Assembly (NCBI RefSeq): GCF_000761545.1
Contig: NZ_JPMY01000003.1
Location: 214,276 to 278,275 of the forward strand
Length of the DNA stretch: 64,000 bases
Direction of reading: 5' to 3'
From: Pseudomonas sp. ML96
GTDB lineage: Bacteria; Pseudomonadota; Gammaproteobacteria; Pseudomonadales; Pseudomonadaceae
Below, piece after piece: positions 8,329-20,267 of the stretch; the first letter of the stretch is position 1, and every line of letters begins with the position of its first letter. The notes under the pieces are model-generated. The model had not been told where the DNA came from. It saw nothing but the letters and a program-made list of their open reading frames with translations, and ran no database searches. The position numbers were made by a program, and so were the translations under genes.

Positions 8329-9441
8329 TCATTTCAGGGGATAGAGCAGTTCTTCCCGGTAGCCCGCCCAGACCCGCACCGCGTCAGGGAAGGCTTCATC
8401 CAGCGCCGGGTCGCCGCTGTCCACCAGCAGCGGGCGCCCCTCGAGGGTGCCGAGCTTGCGTTTGGTAGCGATCACCCGCAGATGCTCCAGGCCGATGGCG
8501 CGCAGCACCCGCGGGCTGATCTGCTGGTTGCCGCGGCCGATGATGTGGCCCTGGCCGCCGATGGCGGTGACCAGTAGGCGCGCCGGCTGGCCGTCGATCA
8601 GCTCGAACAGCTGCGCCTCGGTGACGTCGCGGGCGATCACCGCGCCGTTCTCGATCACGTCGACGCCCAGCAGCGTGGTGTCGAGATTGAGGTTCTGCGC
8701 CAGGCCGTGCAGGGTCGAGCCGGGGCCGAACACGTAGCGCACGCCCTCTTCCCAGCTCTCGGCCAGCCAGTCAGCCAGGTCCACCAGCACCAGTTCCTCG
8801 GACTCCATGCCGCCCTGTTTGACGTGCTGCATGAACTCGCCTTCCACCGGCACGCACATCTCGCCGTAATGCCGCGAACCGACCTTGCCATCGCGCAGGG
8901 CCGCCTCGTCGATGTCGCGCACCTCGCCGCTGGACAGCCGCACCAGGCCGCCCTCGATCAGACGCAGAGCCATCTGCCCGGCAGCGCGCGGGCTGATGGC
9001 GTAGACCGCGGAGTGGATCTTCACCCCGGCCGGGATGCCCAGCACTGGCTGCTCCTCACGCACTGCCGCGCACACGTCGCGGGCCGTGCCGTCGCCGCCG
9101 GCGAACAGGATCAGCGCGCAACCGGCGTCCTGCAGGGCGCGCACCGCGGCCTGGGTATCGGCGGCAGTGGTCGGCCCCTCTTCCAGGCTGCCGAGCACGC
9201 GGTGGGCGTAGCCCAGATCGGCCAGCAAATCTGCACCCATGGCGCCGGGAAAGGTGATGAACTGCAGGCGCTCGGCCACCGGGCGCAGGCATTCCAGGGT
9301 GATACGTGTGCGCTCCGCCGCGCGCGGCTCGGCGCCACGGGCCAGGGCTTCGGCGGCCACGCCATCGCTGCCCTTGAGCGCCGCTGGTCCGCCGAGGCCG
9401 GCCAGCGGGTTGATGATCAGGCCCAGATGGAAAACACTCAT
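8329..9441 (-). CDS. ATP-NAD kinase-like protein
   Basis: A 370-residue protein that begins MSVFHLGLIINPLAGLGG and has the nucleotide-binding motif LFAGGDGTARDVCAA around residue 115, then LGIPAGVKIHSAVYA. This is the GGDGT signature of NAD/diacylglycerol/polyphosphate kinases. The family (long ATP-NAD-kinase-like proteins, also in archaea) differs from the housekeeping NadK by a longer C-terminal part. The ATG at 9441 is chosen over one five codons upstream because GGAG lies at proper spacing before it. It is divergent from the small gene at 9556. The phosphoryl acceptor is unproven. Confidence 0.8.
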   Translation of the reverse strand: MSVFHLGLIINPLAGLGGPAALKGSDGVAAEALARGAEPRAAERTRITLECLRPVAERLQFITFPGAMGADLLADLGYAHRVLGSLEEGPTTAADTQAAVRALQDAGCALILFAGGDGTARDVCAAVREEQPVLGIPAGVKIHSAVYAISPRAAGQMALRLIEGGLVRLSSGEVRDIDEAALRDGKVGSRHYGEMCVPVEGEFMQHVKQGGMESEELVLVDLADWLAESWEEGVRYVFGPGSTLHGLAQNLNLDTTLLGVDVIENGAVIARDVTEAQLFELIDGQPARLLVTAIGGQGHIIGRGNQQISPRVLRAIGLEHLRVIATKRKLGTLEGRPLLVDSGDPALDEAFPDAVRVWAGYREELLYPLK

Positions 9442-9555
9442 AACCACTCCAATCACGGCGCACCGTTCGGTGCCCCGAATAAACCTCTCGCGCTGGCTGT
9501 CACGGCGCCTTCATCTGCCCTGCCTAGACTGTGTTTACAGCCAGGAGATACGGCC

Positions 9556-9732
9556 ATGAAAGCGCAACAGCAGTCCCCGCAAACTCGTTCCAACCCGAGC
9601 AACCCGCAGCAACCGGTAGGCGGCTCGATCATCGATGCCCAAGGTCGTGAAGTGCCGATTACCGAGCAGATGATCCAGCAAGCCTGCCAAGCCCTGGACA
9701 AGTCCTGGCAGACACCTCACCACTGGCACTGA
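9556..9732 (+). CDS. Small conserved protein (PA1571-type), 58 residues
   Basis: A short gene with a good ribosome site (CAGGAGAT, 9542-9549) before ATG 9556. The N-terminal third is rich in Gln, Ser, Asn and Pro and looks disordered. The core GGSIIDAQGREVPITEQMI is followed by an amphipathic stretch and ends WQTPHHWH. From memory this resembles the PA1571 family of Pseudomonas, and its place beside an ATP-NAD-kinase-like gene agrees (PA1571/PA1572 are neighbours). Function unknown. It faces pdxB convergently with about 10 bases between the stops. Confidence 0.7.
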   Translation: MKAQQQSPQTRSNPSNPQQPVGGSIIDAQGREVPITEQMIQQACQALDKSWQTPHHWH

Positions 9733-9742
9733 CACGCCCGCC

Positions 9743-10873
9743 TCAGCGTGGGTGGCAGCCCAGCGCCGCCGACAGCGCCGCCAGGTGCGGCGCATCCCCC
9801 TCCAGACGCACCTGCAGGCCATCGATCTCGCGGCGATAGGGATAGTGCTTGCGCAGGGCGTCGAAAGCCGCCTTGCGCTGCGCGGCATCACCAACCAGCG
9901 AACGGCGGAAATCGGCATCGTCACGGCGCGGGTCGTATACCGCGCGGCACAGGGTGGCCAGCGCCCAGCCGATATCGGCGTCTTCGTGCAGTAACAGCTC
10001 ACCAAGCCAGGACGGCGGCAGCAGGTCATCCAGCTGTACCTGCTCGTCCAGGCCCATGGCCTTGCAGTAGGCCTGGTAGATTTGCGCCGTGCCGCGCAGC
10101 TTGCCGTCCAGGCTGTAGCCGGCGATGTGCGGAGTGGCCAGGCGGCACAGTGCGGCCAGCTCAGGATCTGCCAGCGGCTCGCCTTCCCAGACATCCAGCG
10201 CCACCTGCAGATCGGCGCCACCTTGCAGATGCGCCTTGAGCGCCGCGTTGTCGACTATCGGGCCACGGGCCGCATTGATCAGCCAGGCCCCAGGCTTGAG
10301 CTGGCGCAGTTGCTCGGCGCCGAGCAGGTGGCGGGTGCCGGCATCCAGCGGGGTGTGCAGACTGATGGCATCGCACTCGCGCAGGATGGTCGCCAGGTCG
10401 ACGAAGTCGCCGCCCTCGGCAGCCTGGCGTGGCGGATCGCAGACCAGCAAATTCCAGCCCAGACCGCGCAGGACTTCGACCAGACGGCCACCGACCTGGC
10501 CAGCGCCGACCACGCCATAGGTGAGCTCGGGCAGTTTGCGCCCGGTCGTCTCCGCCAGGGCCAGCAGGCAACCGAGCACGTAGTCCACTACGCCGCGGGC
10601 ATTGCAGCCGGGAGCGCTGGACCAGGCGATGCCGGCCTCGGCGAAGTAGTCCAGGTCGAGATGGTCGGTACCAATGGTGCAGGTGCCGACGAAGCGCACC
10701 TTGCTGCCTTCCAGTAGCGCGCGGTCGACGCGGGTCACCGAGCGCACCAGCAGCACCTCGGCATCACCCAGGGCAGCGCGGTCGATGGCGCGCCCGGGGT
10801 GGCGGCTGATGGCGCCGAAACTGGCGAAGAACTCGTCGAGCAGTGGGATGTTTTCGTCGGCGACAATCTGCAT
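9743..10873 (-). CDS. pdxB: Erythronate-4-phosphate dehydrogenase PdxB
   Basis: A 376-residue D-2-hydroxyacid dehydrogenase beginning [20 protein letters not shown], typical of PdxB. It has the NAD-binding motif [17 protein letters not shown], the catalytic arginine segment [15 protein letters not shown], and [20 protein letters not shown] with the catalytic His, plus the PdxB-specific C-terminal dimerisation domain. It oxidises 4-phosphoerythronate in pyridoxal-phosphate biosynthesis. The ATG at 10873 is favoured over one six codons upstream because TGGAG lies 7 bases before it. It is divergent from the MATE exporter. Confidence 0.93.
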   Translation of the reverse strand: MQIVADENIPLLDEFFASFGAISRHPGRAIDRAALGDAEVLLVRSVTRVDRALLEGSKVRFVGTCTIGTDHLDLDYFAEAGIAWSSAPGCNARGVVDYVLGCLLALAETTGRKLPELTYGVVGAGQVGGRLVEVLRGLGWNLLVCDPPRQAAEGGDFVDLATILRECDAISLHTPLDAGTRHLLGAEQLRQLKPGAWLINAARGPIVDNAALKAHLQGGADLQVALDVWEGEPLADPELAALCRLATPHIAGYSLDGKLRGTAQIYQAYCKAMGLDEQVQLDDLLPPSWLGELLLHEDADIGWALATLCRAVYDPRRDDADFRRSLVGDAAQRKAAFDALRKHYPYRREIDGLQVRLEGDAPHLAALSAALGCHPR

Positions 10874-11001
10874 GTGCGGTGCTCCATTCACGAGCCGACA
10901 TTCTAGGCGCAGAGCCCTATCCGCGGTAAGCCGCGCTTTCCTGACCGCCGGGGCAGGTATAGACTTGCGCGCCTTCTCGCTCCAGCCCTGCCGGACTATC
11001 C

Positions 11002-12375
11002 ATGCTCGCCCTCTCCCGCTCCGCCCGCACCCTGGCCGAAATTCGCGCCCTGTTGACGCTGGCGACCCCCATCATCATCGCCCAGCTGGCCCACACCTCC
11101 ATGGGCTTCGTCGATGCGGTGATGGCCGGCCGCGTCAGCGCGCGCGACCTGGCCGCCGTGGCCCTGGGCAACTCGCTGTGGATACCGGTGTTCCTGCTGA
11201 TGAATGGCACCCTGCTGGCCACCACCGCCAAGGTCGCGCAGCGCTATGGTGCCGGCAAGCAGGAGGAGATCGGCCCGCTGGTGCGCCAGGCCCTATGGCT
11301 GGCGCTGGCGGTGGGCCTGGCCTGCGCCACCCTGCTGTGGAATGCCGAGCCGCTGCTGCATCTGATGGACGTGGACGCCGAGCTCACCGCCATGTCCATG
11401 GGCTATCTGCGCGGCATCGCCTTCGGCTTCCCGGCGGTGGCGCTGTATCACGTGCTGCGTTGCTGCAGCGACGGCCTCGGCCATACCCGGCCGAGCATGA
11501 TGCTGGGCATCGGCGGCCTGCTGCTGAACATCCCGCTCAACTACATCCTGATCTACGGCCACCTCGGCTTCCCGGCCATGGGTGGTGTGGGTTGCGGCTG
11601 GGCCAGTGGCACGGTGATGTGGTGCATGCTGCTGGGCATGCTGTGGTGGGTGAACCATGCGCCCTATTACAAGCCGAGCGAGCTGTTCAAACGCTTCGAC
11701 TGGCCGCAGTGGCCGGTGATCCGCCGCCTGCTCTCGATCGGCGCGCCGATTGGCATATCGATCTTCGCCGAATCGAGCATCTTCTCGGTGATCGCCCTGC
11801 TGATTGGCGGCCTCGGCGCCACGGTGGTGGCCGGGCACCAGATCGCCCTGAACTTCAGCTCGATGATCTTCATGATCCCCTACTCGCTGGCCATGGCAGC
11901 CACGGTGCGGGTCGGCCAGTCGCTGGGCCGCGGCACGCCGCGCGATGCGCGCTTCTCTGCGGGTGTAGCGATGGGTACGGCGCTGAGCTACGCCTGCCTG
12001 TCGGCGAGCCTGGTTCTGCTGCTGCGCGAGCAGATCGCCAATATCTACAGCCCGGACCCGGCGGTGATCGCCATGGCGGCCACCCTGTTGGTGTATTCGG
12101 CGCTGTTCCAGTTCTCCGACGCGGTCCAGGTTACCGCCGCCGGCGCCCTGCGCGGTTATCAGGACACCCGCGCGACCATGCTGATCACTTTGGTCGCCTA
12201 CTGGGGCATCGGCCTGCCGGTGGGGTATGCCCTGGGACTGTCCGACTGGTTCGGCACGCCGTCCGGGCCGAGCGGGCTATGGCAAGGTCTGGTGGTGGGC
12301 CTGACCTGCGCCGCCGTGCTGCTCGCCGTGCGCCTGGCACGCAGTGCACGTCGGCATATCCGCGCCGCGCGCTAA
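11002..12375 (+). CDS. norM: MATE family multidrug efflux transporter (NorM/PmpM-like)
   Basis: A 457-residue protein with about twelve membrane helices in two halves. Family marks are [19 protein letters not shown] in helix 1, [20 protein letters not shown], and in the second half [20 protein letters not shown] and [17 protein letters not shown] proteins expel cationic drugs and dyes using proton or sodium gradients. No obvious ribosome site precedes the ATG at 11002. It is convergent with tusA, stops 7 bases apart. The exact orthology to PmpM cannot be decided by eye. Confidence 0.88.
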   Translation: MLALSRSARTLAEIRALLTLATPIIIAQLAHTSMGFVDAVMAGRVSARDLAAVALGNSLWIPVFLLMNGTLLATTAKVAQRYGAGKQEEIGPLVRQALWLALAVGLACATLLWNAEPLLHLMDVDAELTAMSMGYLRGIAFGFPAVALYHVLRCCSDGLGHTRPSMMLGIGGLLLNIPLNYILIYGHLGFPAMGGVGCGWASGTVMWCMLLGMLWWVNHAPYYKPSELFKRFDWPQWPVIRRLLSIGAPIGISIFAESSIFSVIALLIGGLGATVVAGHQIALNFSSMIFMIPYSLAMAATVRVGQSLGRGTPRDARFSAGVAMGTALSYACLSASLVLLLREQIANIYSPDPAVIAMAATLLVYSALFQFSDAVQVTAAGALRGYQDTRATMLITLVAYWGIGLPVGYALGLSDWFGTPSGPSGLWQGLVVGLTCAAVLLAVRLARSARRHIRAAR

Positions 12376-12382
12376 CGCTGGC

Positions 12383-12622
12383 TCAGTCGAGCTTCTTGCG
12401 AATCCAGTACTGGTAGGTGCCGCCGTCCTCGCCCTGCTCCAGCAGCTCGTGGCCGAGGAACATGCAGAACTTGGGGATATCGCGCTTGGTCGAGGGGTCG
12501 GTGGCCAGCACCTGCAGCAGGCCACCGGCCGGCAGGTCGCGCACCTTGTTGTGCAGCATCATCACCGGCTCGGGACAGAACAGGCCGGTGGCGTCGAGGA
12601 TGGCGTCGGGTTGCAGGGACAT
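12383..12622 (-). CDS. tusA: Sulfurtransferase TusA
   Basis: A 79-residue SirA/TusA-fold protein with the defining motif [15 protein letters not shown], where the Cys carries the persulfide, followed by [16 protein letters not shown]. TusA passes sulfur from IscS to TusD for tRNA 2-thiouridine formation and influences sulfur partitioning. Length is exactly that of the family. It is a single gene, convergent with the MATE exporter. Confidence 0.93.
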   Translation of the reverse strand: MSLQPDAILDATGLFCPEPVMMLHNKVRDLPAGGLLQVLATDPSTKRDIPKFCMFLGHELLEQGEDGGTYQYWIRKKLD

Positions 12623-12687
12623 GAATCTAACTCCGAAAACAAGCCGGCATTATCGCCCAAGCGGGCGGCCGGGTCTGCCCCGCCGCA

Positions 12688-13587
12688 TCAGATCCAGATA
12701 AAGAGCGCGATCACCACCGCCAGCAGCAGCCACTGCAGGCCGTAATAGAGGCTGCGATTGCGTTTCTTCAGGGCCTTGGCGCGCAGGCGCAGGCGGTAGA
12801 GCTGCTGGAAGGCGCGGTTGATCCCGCCGGTGGCGTCCTGCTCGTCGTTCGGCGAGCTGGCCGCCGCCATCACATTGCGACTGAACCAGCGATTCAGCGC
12901 CGCGGCCCAGCGGTAGCGCAGCGGGCGCTCGACGTCGCAGAACAGGATCACCCGGTCCTGCTCGGTCTTGTTCTCGGCGTAGTGGATGAAGGTCTCGTCG
13001 AACAGCACCGCCTCGCCGTCGCGCCAGAAGTAGCGCTCGCCATCGACCTCGATGAAGCACTCGTCCGAGTTCGGCGTGACCAGCCCCAGGTGATAGCGCA
13101 GCGAGCCAGCGTAAGGGTCGCGATGGCGCACCAGGCGCGCACCGGGCGGCAGCTCGGCGAACATCGCCGCCTTGATCTGCGGAATCGATTTGACCAGCGC
13201 CGTGGTCTGCGGGCACAGCTCCGCCGCAGACGGGTGACTGTCGCCGTACCACTTGAGATAGAAGCGCTTCCAGCCGGTCTTGAAGAAGGAGTTGAAGCCG
13301 GCATCGTTGTAGCCGTCGGCCTTGCGGATGCGCCCGGCCTCGCGCAGCTGCAGGGCTTCGTGGCGGATGCTCTGCCAGTTCTCCTGCAGCACACCCAGCT
13401 CGGGGAAATCCTGCGGCGAGTAGTAGGCCTGACCCGGCAGCCGCGAGCTCAGATAGAGCAGCGAGTTGATCGGCGCGAGGAAGGTCGAGTGGTCCTTCAG
13501 CTGCCGACCGATGCCGTGACGAACCCGGCCGCGCAGATGAACGTGGCACACACTGGCAACGAACAGCAGCAGAACGACGATCTTCAT
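12688..13587 (-). CDS. lpxO: LpxO-type lipid A 2-hydroxylase (aspartyl/asparaginyl beta-hydroxylase family)
   Basis: A 299-residue Fe(II)/2-oxoglutarate dioxygenase with an N-terminal membrane segment and a hydrophobic C-terminus (WLLLAVVIALFIWI). The catalytic iron ligands are in LVRHRDPYAGSLRYHLGL and ETFIHYAENKTEQDRVI; SFFKTGWKRFYLKWYG is typical of LpxO. The enzyme adds a 2-hydroxyl to a lipid A acyl chain at the inner membrane, which affects envelope stability and antimicrobial peptide resistance. It lies 67 bases downstream of rlmM in the same direction and could be cotranscribed. Confidence 0.87.
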   Translation of the reverse strand: MKIVVLLLFVASVCHVHLRGRVRHGIGRQLKDHSTFLAPINSLLYLSSRLPGQAYYSPQDFPELGVLQENWQSIRHEALQLREAGRIRKADGYNDAGFNSFFKTGWKRFYLKWYGDSHPSAAELCPQTTALVKSIPQIKAAMFAELPPGARLVRHRDPYAGSLRYHLGLVTPNSDECFIEVDGERYFWRDGEAVLFDETFIHYAENKTEQDRVILFCDVERPLRYRWAAALNRWFSRNVMAAASSPNDEQDATGGINRAFQQLYRLRLRAKALKKRNRSLYYGLQWLLLAVVIALFIWI

Positions 13588-13654
13588 CGCGACGGACTCA
13601 TGCCGGAAAGTCGCACTCTAGCCGCGAATCCCCCGAGTCGACAACGGCCCTACT

Positions 13655-14707
13655 TCAGCCCAGGCGGCGCAGATGGCAGGTCACTTCCTCGCGGTCGTGG
13701 TAGAGCTGCTTGCAGGCGATGGACACCTTGAGCTTGCGCGCGCTGAAGGCATCCTCCATGCGCTGCAGCAGCTTGCACACCTCGGCGTAGCGCTGCTTCA
13801 TCGGCAGCTTGAGGTTGACCACCGCCTCGCGGCAGTGTCCGCCGCCGATCCACTCCTCGATCATCGCCGCGGTACGCGCCGGCTTCTCGACGATGTCGCA
13901 GACCATCCAGTCCACCGGCTGCTTGGGCTTCCAGGTGAAGCCGTCGACCATCAGGTGGGTAACCAGGCCGGTATCCATCAGGCTTTCGGCCATCGGGCCG
14001 TTGTCGATGGCGGTGACCAGCATGCCGCGGCGCACCAGCTGGTAGGTCCAGCCGCCGGGAGCGGCGCCCAGGTCGACGCCGGTCATCTCGTCCGACAGCC
14101 GTGTTTCCCACTGCTCGCGCGGGATGAAGGTGTGCCAGGCCTCTTCCAACTTGAGGGTCGAGCGGCTCGGCGCCTCGCGGGGGAACTTCAGGCGCGGGAT
14201 GCCCATCGGCCATTGCGCCTGGTTGTTGGCCTCGGCGAGGCCGAGGAACACCTCGCGGCCGCTGACGAAGGTCAGCAGCAGGCGCGGCTTGCTCGCGTCC
14301 TCGACCAGCCGCCCGGACTTCTCCAGCGCCTTGCGCAGCGGGCCCTCGAACTTCTTGCAGAAGTTCGACAGCTCCTTGCCCTCGTTGGTGTCGAACACTT
14401 CCAGCCACAGGCCGCCGCACACCGGGTATTCAGCCAGGGCCTGCTGCACCACGCTGATGCGATCCGTCTCCGGCAGTTGCAGATAGCTGCCCCGCGCCCA
14501 CTGACGCGGGAAGATCAGGCGCTTGAACTGCACGCCCTGCATCAGGCGCTCGGCGCCGCCGGGCTCCATGCAGGTGAACTCGGCGTGGGCGCTGTTCGGT
14601 TTGGCCTTGGCGTAGCCGGCCACGCCCAGGCGCGCGGCCTGGTCGCTGATCTCGGCGCAGACTTCACCCTCGAAACCGGGGCGGCAATGCAACAACACAA
14701 CGTTCAT
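13655..14707 (-). CDS. rlmM: 23S rRNA 2'-O-ribose C2498 methyltransferase RlmM
   Basis: A 350-residue protein beginning [20 protein letters not shown] (N-terminal THUMP-like part) with a SAM-dependent RrmJ-fold domain: [19 protein letters not shown] is motif [16 protein letters not shown] motif IV, and [12 protein letters not shown] carries the catalytic lysine. It methylates C2498 of 23S rRNA. The ATG at 14707 follows GGAGAGTCCCCCC and gives the family length; the open frame continues upstream without homology. It is divergent from acnA. Confidence 0.92.
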   Translation of the reverse strand: MNVVLLHCRPGFEGEVCAEISDQAARLGVAGYAKAKPNSAHAEFTCMEPGGAERLMQGVQFKRLIFPRQWARGSYLQLPETDRISVVQQALAEYPVCGGLWLEVFDTNEGKELSNFCKKFEGPLRKALEKSGRLVEDASKPRLLLTFVSGREVFLGLAEANNQAQWPMGIPRLKFPREAPSRSTLKLEEAWHTFIPREQWETRLSDEMTGVDLGAAPGGWTYQLVRRGMLVTAIDNGPMAESLMDTGLVTHLMVDGFTWKPKQPVDWMVCDIVEKPARTAAMIEEWIGGGHCREAVVNLKLPMKQRYAEVCKLLQRMEDAFSARKLKVSIACKQLYHDREEVTCHLRRLG

Positions 14708-14838
14708 GGGGGGACTCTCCTCAGGCCGCGCATGATAGCGAAGTCGGGAACCCCCGGCGCGCCCAACCTGTCCAGACCAATGGCAGGAGCTGGCCTGACG
14801 GTCTAGTTTCACTAGTTCAATCGAACAGGAGTGCAACC

Positions 14839-17580
<2,742 letters not shown>

Positions 17581-17593
17581 CCTTCGGCGAGAT

Positions 17594-17624
17594 GAAAAAG
17601 GGCGGCCAGTGGCCGCCCTTTTTC
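17594..17624. terminator. Bidirectional terminator between acnA and algA
   Basis: Perfect 14-bp stem GAAAAAGGGCGGCC / GGCCGCCCTTTTTC with a 3-base loop. It has a T-run on one side and an A-run on the other, so it can serve both acnA (+) and the alginate operon (-), which end on either side. Confidence 0.92.
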
Positions 17625-17639
17625 ATTCACGCAGCTGAC

Positions 17640-19082
17640 TCAGCCAACCGAAGCCGACTGCAGCTGGGTGCGCCCGTAGACGTCCTCGAGGCGCTCGATA
17701 TCGTCCTCGCCCAGGTAGCTGCCCGACTGTACTTCGATGATCTCCAGCGGGATCTTGCCGGGGTTGGACAGGCGATGCACCGAGGCGATCGGGATGTAGG
17801 TCGACTGGTTCTCGGTGAGCAGGAACACCTTGTCGTCACAGGTCACCTGAGCCGTGCCGGAGACCACGATCCAGTGCTCGGCGCGATGGTGGTGCATCTG
17901 CAGCGACAGCTGCGCGCCGGGGCGCACGGTGATGTGCTTGACCTGGTGGCGATTGCCGTTGTCCACCGAGTCGTAGCTGCCCCAGGGGCGGTACACGGCG
18001 CAATGGCTCTGGGTTTCCTGGCGGCCCTGGGAGTCCAGCACGTTGACCAGCTTCTTCACGTCCTGCACGGCGTTCTTGTGGGCGATCATCACCGCATCCT
18101 TGGTCTCGACCACCACCACGTCGTCCATGCCGATCAAGGTCACCAGCTTGGAGGTGCCGTGCACGAAGCTGTTGTGGCTGGAATGGGTCACCACGTCGCC
18201 CTTGAGCACGTTGCCGTCGCTGTCCTTCTCGTGCACGTCCCACAGCGAGGACCAGCTGCCCACATCATTCCAGCCGGCGGCCAGCGGTACCACGCAGGCG
18301 CGGCTGGTTTTCTCCATCACCGCGTAGTCGATGGAATTGTCCGGGCAGCACTCGAAGGTACCTGGGTCGATGTTGACCACCCCGTCCACCGCCTTGCTGC
18401 GCTCCAGGGCCAGCACGCAGGTGTCGTAGATGTCCGGCTCGTGGCTGCGCAGTTCGTCGAGGAAGCGGCTGGCGCGGAACAGGAACATGCCGCTGTTCCA
18501 GTAGTAGCCACCGCTACGCACGAACTCGCTGGCGCGCTCGTGATCGGGCTTCTCGACGAATTGCTGGACGCGATAGGCGCCCGGCACCAGATCGTCGCCC
18601 TCCTCCAGACGCGCCGCTTTGATGTAGCCGAAACCGGTTTCCGGGCTGTTGGCTGGAATGCCGAACAGCACCATCTCGCCTTCGTCGGCGGCGATGCGCG
18701 CCAGCTCCAGCGCCTTGCGCAGGCCCAGTTCGTCATCGATCACGTGATCGGCCGGCAGTACCAGCATCAGCTCGTCACGGCCCTCGGCGAGCAGTTGCAG
18801 CGCAGCCATGGCCACCGCCGGTGCGGTGTTACGGCCGAAGGGTTCGAGCACCATGCTCTGCGTGGTGATGCCGATCTTGGTCAGCTGCTCGTTGACGATG
18901 AAGCGGTGTTCGACGTTGCACACCACCAGGGGCTTCTGCATGCCGTCGAAGCTCAGCCGCTTCAGCGTCTGCTGAAACAGCGACTGCTCGCCGGTAAGGG
19001 CGAGGAACTGCTTGGGGTACATCTTGCGGGACAGGGGCCAGAGGCGTGAACCGCTACCGCCAGAGAGGATTACCGGAATCAT
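17640..19082 (-). CDS. algA: AlgA: mannose-6-phosphate isomerase / mannose-1-phosphate guanylyltransferase
   Basis: A 480-residue bifunctional enzyme, last gene of the alginate operon. The N-terminal half is the GDP-mannose pyrophosphorylase with ILSGGSGSRLWPLSRKMYPK and the QFVEKPDHERA site. The C-terminal half is the cupin isomerase with MHHHRAEHWIVVSGTAQVTC, whose histidines bind the metal. It carries out steps 1 and 3 of GDP-mannose supply for alginate. The ATG at 19082 follows AAAGGAGAAACACC. The gap to algL is 66 bases. It is close in length to the P. aeruginosa protein. Confidence 0.96.
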   Translation of the reverse strand: MIPVILSGGSGSRLWPLSRKMYPKQFLALTGEQSLFQQTLKRLSFDGMQKPLVVCNVEHRFIVNEQLTKIGITTQSMVLEPFGRNTAPAVAMAALQLLAEGRDELMLVLPADHVIDDELGLRKALELARIAADEGEMVLFGIPANSPETGFGYIKAARLEEGDDLVPGAYRVQQFVEKPDHERASEFVRSGGYYWNSGMFLFRASRFLDELRSHEPDIYDTCVLALERSKAVDGVVNIDPGTFECCPDNSIDYAVMEKTSRACVVPLAAGWNDVGSWSSLWDVHEKDSDGNVLKGDVVTHSSHNSFVHGTSKLVTLIGMDDVVVVETKDAVMIAHKNAVQDVKKLVNVLDSQGRQETQSHCAVYRPWGSYDSVDNGNRHQVKHITVRPGAQLSLQMHHHRAEHWIVVSGTAQVTCDDKVFLLTENQSTYIPIASVHRLSNPGKIPLEIIEVQSGSYLGEDDIERLEDVYGRTQLQSASVG

Positions 19083-19148
19083 GGTGTTTCTCCTTTCAAA
19101 TCTCTGTCGTTCCCGGGCCAAGCCCGGGGTTGCACATCAGGGCCGAAC

Positions 19149-20267
19149 TCAAGGCAGTTGCCCGGAAAACAGCTGGGTCAGGTCGCCACCGAGCCGGTAG
19201 GTGCTCAGTGGCTCGATCGAGCGTCGCCACGCATTGGTGCTCTGCGAGCACGGATACAGCGCGCAGTAAGGCTCCAGCCAGGCAAACCGGCTGCTCTGTT
19301 GCAGGTCTACATCTGCCTGCTCATGGCCGGTTTTTTGTTGGAATTTCTGTGGGTCGCGGAGGCCGTTCTCCACGTTCTTGACCAGGCGCAACATGGCGCC
19401 ATCGTTCTCGCCACGCAGGTCGAGGCCATTGGCCTTGGCGAAGGCGGAAACCATCAGCAGCGGCGCGATGCTGTAGTTGTGGTAGGACAGCGCGCGGGTC
19501 TCGCGCACCAGCTCGCGGGGTAGATAGCCGTCATTGGTTATCTGATCCACGCCGCGGCGATATTGTTCAACCGACCAGTCGAACAGATCGCGACGATCGA
19601 GGGCCACGGCGCTGGCCATCACCGACCAGGCCGCCCAGTAGTTGTGGTTGTTGCTGCGCTCCTTGGGATAGGCATTCCAGTCGCTCACCACCTTGTCGGC
19701 CAGCTTGCCGAACCAGGCCTCGACCTTCTGGCTCTGCGCGGCGTGGGCCTTCAGCGGCTGCGAAGTGGAGAACTTCAGCTGCAGGTAGGCGCCCGCCAGG
19801 CTGCCCAGGGTCCATTTGCGCACCGACATGCCGGTATGGTTGTGCTCGTCGTTGAGCAGCGCGCCGGCATCGGCCCAGCTCTCCAGCCAGTCCATGGCGC
19901 AATCGACCTCCTGCGGGCGGCCGTACTTGAAGTAACGACCGACCATGCGATTGACGCCCATTTCCATCTCGCGCATGTCGCCGGTGAGCTTGAGATAGCG
20001 CTGCTCGGCGCCGCGGTTGAGCTGGTCACGGGCCTTGCCCGAGCCCTCGTACTTGCTGGGGAAATTGAGGCTGCCGGTATACGGCTGCGGCGGCTTCTCG
20101 CACTCGCGCGGCTTGCCCTCCGCCTCGGGCGCTGCGCGGTAGTAGCCGGTTGGCGCCACCAGAGCCCCGGAACTCGCCGAACCACCCTCGTGGCTCGGCG
20201 AGCAGCCCGCCAGCAGTGCGCTCAGCACTGCGACGGACAGGCCCAGACGCGCCGGCATCACTCGCAT
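19149..20267 (-). CDS. algL: AlgL: alginate lyase, predicted lipoprotein, in an unusual operon position
   Basis: A 372-residue polysaccharide lyase family 5 protein. Residues matching the known P. aeruginosa active site are present: K72 (SKYEGS), H208 (SNNHNYWAAW), R255 and Y262 (RALSYHNY), and the C-terminal WLEPYCALYPC. It degrades stray alginate in the periplasm and belongs to the secretion complex. Two things are odd. It lies between algF and algA rather than between algX and algI, and its start shares the A of the algF stop (TGATG). Also, its N-terminus ends in a lipobox, LLAGC with Cys22, whereas the P. aeruginosa protein has an ordinary signal peptide. A second ATG three codons on is possible. 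Confidence 0.95.
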   Translation of the reverse strand: MRVMPARLGLSVAVLSALLAGCSPSHEGGSASSGALVAPTGYYRAAPEAEGKPRECEKPPQPYTGSLNFPSKYEGSGKARDQLNRGAEQRYLKLTGDMREMEMGVNRMVGRYFKYGRPQEVDCAMDWLESWADAGALLNDEHNHTGMSVRKWTLGSLAGAYLQLKFSTSQPLKAHAAQSQKVEAWFGKLADKVVSDWNAYPKERSNNHNYWAAWSVMASAVALDRRDLFDWSVEQYRRGVDQITNDGYLPRELVRETRALSYHNYSIAPLLMVSAFAKANGLDLRGENDGAMLRLVKNVENGLRDPQKFQQKTGHEQADVDLQQSSRFAWLEPYCALYPCSQSTNAWRRSIEPLSTYRLGGDLTQLFSGQLP

